NCBI GenBank assembly: GCA_015655095.1
Contig: JAATFR010000087.1
Span: 1-7,137 of the forward strand
Direction: 5' to 3'
Length of the DNA stretch: 7,137 nt
From: Hyphomicrobiales bacterium
Lineage (GTDB): Bacteria > Pseudomonadota > Alphaproteobacteria > Parvibaculales > Parvibaculaceae
Part shown: positions 1 through 4,430 of the stretch, piece after piece
How the letters are laid out: every line of letters begins with the position of its first letter
Position numbering within the stretch: position 1 is the first letter of the stretch
Position numbers and translations under genes: made by a program
Notes under the pieces: model-generated
Database searches by the model: none
The model's input: the letters and a program-made list of their open reading frames with translations, nothing else
Told to the model about the DNA's origin: nothing

Positions 1-101
1 CCGGAACCTCGTTCATCCGCGGCAATGAGGCATTTGGTCTCCGCGGCACTTGAGCCTAAGTTATCCCCGAACATGAGCCAGAAAACGGAGATCATGGCGA
101 C

Positions 102-668
102 ATGACCGAAACAGAAACGGCCGGCGAAACCGCCGCGCTCCTCATCGAGATGACCCTGCTGCTGGTCGATGATGACGCTCCCTTTCTCAGCCGCCTCGCC
201 CGCGCCATGGAATCGCGCGGCTTTGCCGTGACGGCGGCAAGCACGGTGCGAGAGGGCAAGGAGTTCGCCCGGACGTTGAAGCCCGCCTTCGCGGTCGTCG
301 ATCTGCGCCTTGAGGATGGCAACGGACTTGAAGTGGTGAAAACCCTTCAGGAAGCCCGTCCCGATGCCCGTGTGGTGGTGCTGACCGGCTATGGCAACAT
401 CGCCACCGCCGTGACGGCGGTAAAGCTCGGCGCGGTCGATTATCTGGCCAAGCCCGCCGACGCCGACGACATTGAGGCCGCCTTGCTGGCGCGCAGCGGC
501 GACAAGGCCGAGCCGCCGGAAAACCCGATGTCGGCGGACCGGGTGCGCTGGGAACATATCCAGCGCGTCTATGAGCTTTGCGACCGCAATGTTTCGGAAA
601 CCGCGCGCCGCCTCAACATGCACCGGCGCACTCTGCAACGCATTCTGGCCAAGCGCGCGCCAAGGTAA
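102..668 (+). CDS. regA: RegA/PrrA/ActR-family redox response regulator
   Basis: A 188-residue response regulator of the RegB-RegA (PrrBA, ActSR) two-component family. In alphaproteobacteria this family controls photosynthesis, carbon and nitrogen fixation, respiration and acid or redox responses. The receiver domain covers about residues 18-125: acidic pocket D23-D25, phosphoacceptor D67, switch threonine T95 and lysine K117 followed by proline. The segment TGYGNIATAV (95-104) is a hallmark of the family. A proline-rich linker (about 137-141) leads to a Fis-type helix-turn-helix (about 147-185) with the NVSETARRLNMHRRTLQR signature. Length is normal for the family. ATG 102 is preceded by GGAG at 87-90, a rather long 11-nt spacing; ATG 150 would leave almost nothing before the first strand, and relatives usually have a 10-20 residue N-terminal tail, so 102 is preferred. 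The partner sensor kinase is not in the window; whether it lies upstream cannot be told. Family assignment is firm; the symbol follows Rhodobacter usage (actR in rhizobia). Confidence 0.95.
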   Translation: MTETETAGETAALLIEMTLLLVDDDAPFLSRLARAMESRGFAVTAASTVREGKEFARTLKPAFAVVDLRLEDGNGLEVVKTLQEARPDARVVVLTGYGNIATAVTAVKLGAVDYLAKPADADDIEAALLARSGDKAEPPENPMSADRVRWEHIQRVYELCDRNVSETARRLNMHRRTLQRILAKRAPR

Positions 669-678
669 ATTTTACCTT
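662..678. repeat. Perfect palindrome over the regA stop codon
   Basis: AAGGTAAA-T-TTTACCTT is a perfect 17-nt inverted repeat. It contains the regA TAA (666-668) and ends 10 nt before the last base of the mmcB stop. As RNA it folds into a 7-bp stem with a 3-nt loop on either strand. It may act as a weak bidirectional terminator for the convergent pair, but it is AU-rich and has no clear U tract. A protein-binding role is equally possible. Confidence 0.45.
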
Positions 679-687
679 CTCATCACC

Positions 688-1197
688 TCAAACCGCGGGC
701 GGGTCGATCAGACGCAGCACACGGCGCGCGGCAGTGCGGGCGAAATGCAGGGTCATGGCCTTGCGCCGGGCAGGCGGCAACCTCGCCTCGCCCGCCTCGC
801 GCAGGATTTCCGCGCCATAGCGATCGGCGACGACAAGGCCGACATGATCGGGCAGGACCTCCCGGGGAAACTCGGGCGGCACCGCAAAATAGAACCGGTC
901 GCAATAATCCAGATATTGCACCCATTTCTGGTCGGCCCGGAAATCCGCGAGGCTGGACTTTATCTCCATCACGATGATCTGTCCCGAAGGGCCCAGCGCC
1001 GCTATGTCCACCCTGCGGCCCGTAGCGAGCGGAAGTTCCGTCAGCGCCGTGTAGCCCATATCGGCCAGCAGACGGCAGACGCCGCGCTGCACGCCCGCCG
1101 CCGTGGCGGATTGCCGCCCGTCATAAAGCAGGAACGCATCCGGCTCCGCCTCGACAAGGCTCAGGTTTTTGACGATATCATCGCTACTCATGTTCAC
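688..1197 (-). CDS. mmcB: MmcB-family DNA repair protein (PD-(D/E)XK nuclease fold)
   Basis: A 169-residue protein that matches, from memory, the MmcB family. In Caulobacter crescentus mmcB is an SOS-regulated gene needed for mitomycin C resistance. The fold is of the PD-(D/E)XK nuclease type: D64 in RRVDIAAL, then E78-x-K80 in VMEIKSS, giving the D...ExK catalytic triad. A conserved block with DFRADQKW (85-92) and LDYCDRFYFAVP (96-107) follows. The start is uncertain: GTG 1197 has AGG five nt upstream, while ATG 1191, two codons in, is also possible. It converges on regA with 19 nt between the stops and lies 52 nt downstream of the phosphotransferase gene on the same strand. I found no GTTC-N7-GTTC alphaproteobacterial LexA box upstream of the start, so SOS control is not supported by this window. 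If mmcB is transcribed from the aph promoter, an operator would have to lie further up. Confidence 0.87.
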   Translation of the reverse strand: MNMSSDDIVKNLSLVEAEPDAFLLYDGRQSATAAGVQRGVCRLLADMGYTALTELPLATGRRVDIAALGPSGQIIVMEIKSSLADFRADQKWVQYLDYCDRFYFAVPPEFPREVLPDHVGLVVADRYGAEILREAGEARLPPARRKAMTLHFARTAARRVLRLIDPPAV

Positions 1198-1249
1198 CGC
1201 TGCCTGTGGCGAGAAATCCCGTAGCCCCCGGACATGAAAATTACCCCGG

Positions 1250-2170
1250 TTACTCTATCCCCGCCTGACGCAGACATTCATCCAGCCAGTAGCGCCGCCG
1301 CATCGCCTCGCGCGGATGCCCCGCGCTCCCTTCGATGGCGAGCGTGACGGCAGCATCCACGGCGGTGGCCATGCGGTAGCGCGCCATGTCGGGCTTTCCC
1401 CCCAGAAAAGCGCTATAGCCGCGCAGGATGGCGTCGCGCAGCGGGCCAAATCCCTCGAAATGGCGAAGGTCGGCCTCCGGCGCTCCGGCTCCCGCTTCCG
1501 CGAAGTCCACAAAGCCGATAGGACCTGTCCGTTCCGTATAGAGAATGTTGGACAGGTTGATGTCGCCATGCAGAACGACAGGCGCGCTCACACTGCCGCG
1601 CCACTCCGTTTCGAGGCGGTCCAGCCGGGATTTGTCGGAAGGCCCGCCCAGATGGACAACCGCCTCCTTCAGGCTGCGCAGGATGGGATCGCCAAGCTTC
1701 GCCATCTCACCCAGATGGGAAGCGGCGGCCTCGTGCAATGCCGCAATCGCCGCGCCAAGCCTTTCGCCCAGCGTCTCGCGCCGCGACGGCACCATGGCCA
1801 CCGCATGGCCATCGATGCCCTCGCCCTCAAGCCGCTCGATGCGGAGCCAGCCTGCCAGCGGCGGCATTCCCATCGCGGAACCGATATAGCCGTTCTTGAA
1901 GGGCGCGCTGCCGATCAGGCGCGGCACGCGCACATAATCGTTTGAAATGCCACCCAGTATCCGCAGCGCCGCGCTCTCACGGATCACCTTGCTTTCGCCC
2001 GAACCAAGCCCGCCTGCGCGGCACACCAGCTTGAGGATGCTGCCGTCACCCAGATCATGGACTTCGCCCCAGAGCCCTTTTCCAAGGAGACGCCAGTCCG
2101 GGACCGGCAGATCCGGTATGTCGTCCGTGAGGAAGGGGCGGAGAGCGTTCGTCGAAACATTGTTTTGCAT
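1250..2170 (-). CDS. Aminoglycoside/choline phosphotransferase-family kinase, substrate unknown
   Basis: A 306-residue protein with the APH/choline-kinase fold. A glycine-rich nucleotide loop (LLGKGLWGEVHDLG, 28-41) is followed by a strand-3 lysine (K47 in ILKLV) and a probable helix-C glutamate near E65. The catalytic loop HGDINLSNIL (201-210) supplies D203 and N208. The metal-binding aspartate is D222 in GFVDFAEAGAG, in the place of the DFG aspartate of protein kinases. Family knowledge: such enzymes move the ATP gamma-phosphate to a hydroxyl of a small molecule (aminoglycosides, choline, homoserine, sugars) or act as protein kinases. Nothing here identifies an antibiotic substrate, and a chromosomal setting beside mmcB argues against calling it a resistance gene. 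ATG 2170 has only a weak upstream ribosome site (AGG in CTAGGCTCC). No terminator was seen between it and mmcB, so a two-gene transcript is plausible. Confidence 0.82.
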   Translation of the reverse strand: MQNNVSTNALRPFLTDDIPDLPVPDWRLLGKGLWGEVHDLGDGSILKLVCRAGGLGSGESKVIRESAALRILGGISNDYVRVPRLIGSAPFKNGYIGSAMGMPPLAGWLRIERLEGEGIDGHAVAMVPSRRETLGERLGAAIAALHEAAASHLGEMAKLGDPILRSLKEAVVHLGGPSDKSRLDRLETEWRGSVSAPVVLHGDINLSNILYTERTGPIGFVDFAEAGAGAPEADLRHFEGFGPLRDAILRGYSAFLGGKPDMARYRMATAVDAAVTLAIEGSAGHPREAMRRRYWLDECLRQAGIE

Positions 2171-2209
2171 GGCCGGAGCCTAGAGGATTCGCCATGCCCG
2201 CGCACAGGC

Positions 2210-2237
2210 AAAAAAACCCGCGCCGGGGACGCGAGGG
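2210..2237 (-). terminator. Rho-independent terminator after the diiron-gene remnant
   Basis: On the minus strand CCCTCGCG, a seven-nt loop and CGCGGG form a GC-rich stem with a 2-nt bulge, immediately followed by seven T residues (2216-2210). It lies 33 nt past the stop of the remnant at 2270 and before the aph start, so it would insulate aph from transcription through the remnant. Its survival fits a transcription unit that was recently functional. Confidence 0.72.
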
Positions 2238-2269
2238 TGAGATGGGACCACGGAACCGGTGCGGAAGGC

Positions 2270-2465
2270 CTATTGCGCGGCTGATGTCAGCCTGATGGCC
2301 TTGTTCTTGTCGGAATTGATGGTCTGGAGATAACGGATGCCTGCTTCGGCCAGAATGATCTTGTCGAAGGCGCTGGAGCGGCGGTTGTAGCAATCCACAT
2401 TCAGCATCGCCTCGAAATCCGGCCTCATAGGCTTTGTCCTTGGTGATCTGGCGCGTAGAGGTCAT
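2270..2465 (-). pseudogene. Internally deleted, frameshifted copy of the ferritin-like diiron gene
   Basis: Translation from ATG 2465 gives MTSTRQITKDKAYEA, matching MSEVRQITKDEAYDA of the intact gene at 2688-3824. The frame then shifts: against the intact copy 11 nt are missing (10 nt instead of 21 between the shared TAT and TTC codons). In the next frame the match resumes as DFEAMLNVDCYNRR...AFDKII (intact residues 20-41). It then jumps straight to AEAGIRYLQ...SAAQ, matching AEDGIRFLQ...SAAE (349-378), and ends at TAG 2270. About residues 42-347 (306 codons, a multiple of three) are gone, including every metal ligand. Amino-acid differences between the copies are numerous and often conservative, so they diverged before the second copy was destroyed. 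A 52-codon frame starting at ATG 2428 remains open through the fused ends. It keeps an upstream control element and a terminator like a real gene. Confidence 0.9.
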
Positions 2466-2554
2466 ATCCGCGGTTCTTCCCTGATTTTTTGTGCGCCCCC
2501 CTCCTCCCCTGGAAAAGGCGTCATCCCATTACCGGAAACAATACACATAAAGAA

Positions 2555-2609
2555 ATTATGGTCTTTAGACGTGAAGGGCAATACGAAAGTGACATATGCG
2601 TCATTTTCG
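2555..2609 (-). promoter_or_regulatory. Inverted-repeat operator and candidate promoter of the diiron-gene remnant
   Basis: CGAAAGTGAC (2584-2593), six nt, then GTCATTTTCG (2600-2609) form an inverted repeat with 9 of 10 arm positions paired. On the minus strand it is followed after 8 nt by TTGCC (2581-2577), a possible -35, and by CATAAT (2560-2555), a possible -10. The 15-nt spacer of that pair is short. The repeat plus TTGCC recurs with the same spacing upstream of the intact copy (3983-4013), which is the main reason to believe it. Its edge nearer the remnant lies about 120 nt before ATG 2465. The rest of 2466-2635 shows no gene. Confidence 0.6.
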
Positions 2610-2635
2610 TGCAGGAAGAGGCCCTATGCCCAAAC

Positions 2636-2664
2636 AAAAAGGGCGGCCCGACAAGGCCGCCCTT
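2636..2664 (-). terminator. Rho-independent terminator of the intact diiron gene
   Basis: On the minus strand AAGGGCGGCC (2664-2655), a six-nt loop and GGCCGCCCTT (2648-2639) make a perfect 10-bp stem that runs into TTTTT (2640-2636). It begins 23 nt after the stop codon at 2688. On the plus strand the 3' side has no T run, so it is directional. Confidence 0.9.
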
Positions 2665-2687
2665 CAGCATTGTTTTCCTGTTGCGGA

Positions 2688-3824
2688 TTATTCGGCGGCG
2701 GACGACAGCGAGATATTCTTCAGCGCATCCGTGTTGGTGCCGAAGTTGATCTTCTGAAGGAAGCGGATGCCGTCTTCGGCAATATCGTCGCCGACCATAC
2801 GGTCGCCTTCGCCCCTCAGCTCTTCCATGTCCACATAGGTCGCATAGAAGTCCTTGGTCCGGTCGGTGATGATGCCGGCCTTGAGCAGGGTCTTGATGAG
2901 CACACGGAAGATATTGGTGCCTTCCTGCATATCCTTGCGGCGGTCCTCATCCGTCACGGCCTCGATCATCTCGTTCATGATCTGCTGCCAGTCGAGACCG
3001 AACTCGGCATAGATGACCTTCTTCTGCTCGGGATTCACGAGGTTGAACAGCAGAGTCTGGAAGCAGCTCGCCGCCCAGTCCTCGATCAGGTTCTGCTCCT
3101 CTTCCGAGAGCTTGGGGATCGTGCGGTCGGCCCAGATCTTGCCGAACTTGTGGTGGAAGGCCTCGTCCGTCATGACAAGCTGCATCAGCTTGACCATCAG
3201 CGGATCGGTGGACTTGGCGTAGAAGGTGGCGAACGCGCCCATGGCAAGGCCTTCGACCAGCATCTGCATGCCGACGACCTTCTTGTAGACTTCCGGCGCG
3301 CCGACGATGTCCGTCAGCAGATTGCCGAGCGTCTCGCCGACCCGCAGGGGCTTGCCCCAGCGAGCCTGGATATACCGGGAAAAGGCAGTGACGTGGCGGG
3401 CTTCCTCGCGGGTCTGGTTCGCGGCATATTCCTGCGCGCCCGGATCGCGGAGAATGTGGCAGAGGCTGGCGGAAAGCGCGAGCGCGCCCTGCTCGCCGTG
3501 CAGGATCGACGATAGCATCCAGCGGGCCTGCTCGTTGGCGAACTTCACGCGCTGCTTCTGCGTCAGTTTATCGAATGAGGGCAGACGGAACTCCATGATC
3601 AATTCCTCGGGAATGACCATGTTGTTTTCCATGTCGAACGGCTCGGAAAAGTCGATGTATTTCAGATCCAGCGGGTCCCAGAAATGGTCATGGGTCGCGG
3701 AAATGATCTTGTCGAATGCCGTCGAGCGGTTGCCGTAGCGCTCCACATCCAGCATCGCCGGGAAGTCGTCGGGAGCCACGGCATCATAGGCTTCGTCCTT
3801 GGTGATCTGGCGCACTTCGCTCAT
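2688..3824 (-). CDS. Ferritin-like carboxylate-bridged diiron protein, function unknown
   Basis: A 378-residue soluble protein with no signal peptide or membrane segment. Six ligands of a ferritin-like diiron site are visible: E111 (GEQGAL), E141-x-x-H144 (REEARH), E191 (LVEGLA) and E221-x-x-H224 (TDEAFHH). The spacings 30, 50 and 30 are as expected for the four-helix bundle of ribonucleotide-reductase R2, bacterial multicomponent monooxygenases and AurF-type N-oxygenases. AurF has an extra histidine four residues before the last ExxH; here that position is V217. The family therefore predicts oxygen-activating redox chemistry (oxidase, oxygenase or desaturase), but no substrate can be named. 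The start is ATG 3824: GGAGGA lies 4 nt upstream and the decayed paralogue starts at the matching residue. The frame stays open to ATG 3914, which would add 30 residues absent from the paralogue. It is divergent from the RND transporter, with an inverted repeat between them, and is closed by the terminator at 2636-2664. Confidence 0.88.
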   Translation of the reverse strand: MSEVRQITKDEAYDAVAPDDFPAMLDVERYGNRSTAFDKIISATHDHFWDPLDLKYIDFSEPFDMENNMVIPEELIMEFRLPSFDKLTQKQRVKFANEQARWMLSSILHGEQGALALSASLCHILRDPGAQEYAANQTREEARHVTAFSRYIQARWGKPLRVGETLGNLLTDIVGAPEVYKKVVGMQMLVEGLAMGAFATFYAKSTDPLMVKLMQLVMTDEAFHHKFGKIWADRTIPKLSEEEQNLIEDWAASCFQTLLFNLVNPEQKKVIYAEFGLDWQQIMNEMIEAVTDEDRRKDMQEGTNIFRVLIKTLLKAGIITDRTKDFYATYVDMEELRGEGDRMVGDDIAEDGIRFLQKINFGTNTDALKNISLSSAAE

Positions 3825-3982
3825 GCTATCCTCCAAAATCCGGCGGGCGCGGCCTCGACCGGACGGTTCTGTGACCTTCGCATTCCATGGCTCTTGGCGG
3901 AAATCCCTGCTCACGCGGGAACAGGAACTTCCATGGCATGATCATGCGGCTGACAATAAAGTAGGCCCGGAAGGGAGGGAGA

Positions 3983-4013
3983 GGCAAGGCTAAAATGACG
4001 CTGGCGTCATTTT
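3983..4013. promoter_or_regulatory. Perfect inverted-repeat operator upstream of the diiron gene
   Basis: AAAATGACGC-TG-GCGTCATTTT (3992-4013) is a perfect 10-bp inverted repeat with a 2-nt centre. On the minus strand it is followed after 8 nt by TTGCC (3987-3983) as a possible -35 for the diiron gene. TACTTT (3963-3958) is a weak -10 candidate 18 nt further on. The run GGCAA-N8-TGAC-N6-GTCATTTT on the plus strand is shared with the site before the decayed copy. On the other side TATAGT (4037-4042), five of six against the -10 consensus, could belong to a rightward promoter. The symmetry suggests a dimeric regulator. A position just upstream of the -35 is compatible with activation or repression. 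No regulator gene lies in the window apart from regA. Confidence 0.68.
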
Positions 4014-4243
4014 TAGTGCGGCAGGCGGTTATTTCCTATAGTTCTACCTACTATCGCATAAAAAAATATGTGCTAACCTTACTATCCAGAGGCCTGATCT
4101 CCGCCCCGGAAAGCTCGGGAGGAGCATTCGCGAGCGAGGATAAGGTCTTTCAAAAACCGGGAAAACCGGCGCGCAAGAATGAATAAAAAAGAAGTTGTTC
4201 TGGGAGGGGCAGCGCGTATTGCTGATCTGTATCCGGCCTGTAA

Positions 4244-4270
4244 CGCCTGAGGACGAGCGTCCGACAGGCG
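4244..4270 (+). other. Stem-loop in the RND upstream region
   Basis: CGCCTG (4244-4249) pairs with CAGGCG (4265-4270), and the inner GGAC (4251-4254) pairs with GTCC (4259-4262) around a GAGC loop. A 1-nt and a 2-nt internal bulge separate the two helices. There is no T tract, so it is not a terminator. It matters only if transcription of the RND gene starts upstream of it, which is not known. Confidence 0.4.
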
Positions 4271-4389
4271 CATGGCCGCAATCCGTCTCCCGACAACATT
4301 GGAGGACCGGTTTCACGCCGTCCATTCGTCCGTACTTATGTGGTGCGCGAAGGCGGGTGCTGACCGGATATAAGTGTCTTTGGGAGGAA

Positions 4390-4410
4390 CCCCGCTGTTG
4401 CAGAGCGGGG
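4390..4410 (+). other. Hairpin just upstream of the RND ribosome site
   Basis: CCCCGCT (4390-4396), a 7-nt loop and AGCGGGG (4404-4410) form a perfect 7-bp GC-rich stem directly before the purine-rich AAGGGAGACGGGAAA that serves as the ribosome site for ATG 4431. No T run follows. It could shield or expose the start region or stabilise the mRNA 5' end. Its position also argues against the upstream GTG start at 4374, whose coding sequence would contain it. Confidence 0.5.
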
Positions 4411-4430
4411 AAGGGAGACGGGAAACGTCC

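Larger units (their letters stand above)
3825..4430. other. Divergent intergenic region between diiron and RND genes
   Basis: 606 nt without a convincing gene. From left to right it holds the diiron-gene leader, in which TTCCATGGC occurs twice (3883-3891, 3929-3937) and the palindrome GCATGATCATGC lies at 3936-3947. The perfect inverted repeat at 3992-4013 follows, then an AT-rich stretch (about 4028-4085) with a TATAGT hexamer at 4037-4042. Two hairpins lie in the RND leader (4244-4270, 4390-4410). A 63-codon frame at 3995-4186 has no ribosome site or recognisable content. An 11-codon frame at 4338-4373 (ATG to TAA) also lacks a ribosome site. The region is much larger than the other gaps in the window, which fits a control region. 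Confidence 0.7.

Noticed and set aside
1..105. A frame open from the left edge to TGA 103-105, overlapping the regA ATG as ATGA, as the tail of a sensor kinase gene.
   Set aside because: The 34 residues do not resemble a histidine-kinase C-terminus, and third-position GC is clearly lower than in regA. It may be intergenic.
472..1224. A 250-codon plus-strand frame crossing the end of regA and all of mmcB.
   Set aside because: It overlaps two well-supported genes in other frames and shows arginine-rich shadow composition.
1250..2170. Calling the phosphotransferase an aminoglycoside-resistance gene.
   Set aside because: The fold motifs are shared by many small-molecule kinases. There is no mobile element or resistance context, and no subfamily signature I can recognise.
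2055..2465. A 136-codon protein starting MTSTRQITKDKAYEA.
   Set aside because: Only the first ~15 residues are homologous to the diiron protein. The rest is out-of-frame readthrough of the remnant, its terminator and the aph start.
2571..3515. A 314-codon plus-strand frame opposite the diiron gene.
   Set aside because: Antisense shadow. The minus strand has a full diiron motif set, a ribosome site and a terminator.
3825..3914. An N-terminal extension of the diiron protein to ATG 3914 (30 more residues).
   Set aside because: GGAGGA sits right before ATG 3824, and the decayed paralogue begins at the equivalent Met without the extension.
3995..4186. A 63-codon plus-strand ORF in the divergent intergenic region.
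   Set aside because: No ribosome site or recognisable domain, and it begins inside the inverted repeat.
4374..4430. GTG 4374 as the RND start.
   Set aside because: The extra 19 residues are unlike the family and would place the 4390-4410 hairpin inside the coding sequence. ATG 4431 has a better-placed purine-rich ribosome site.
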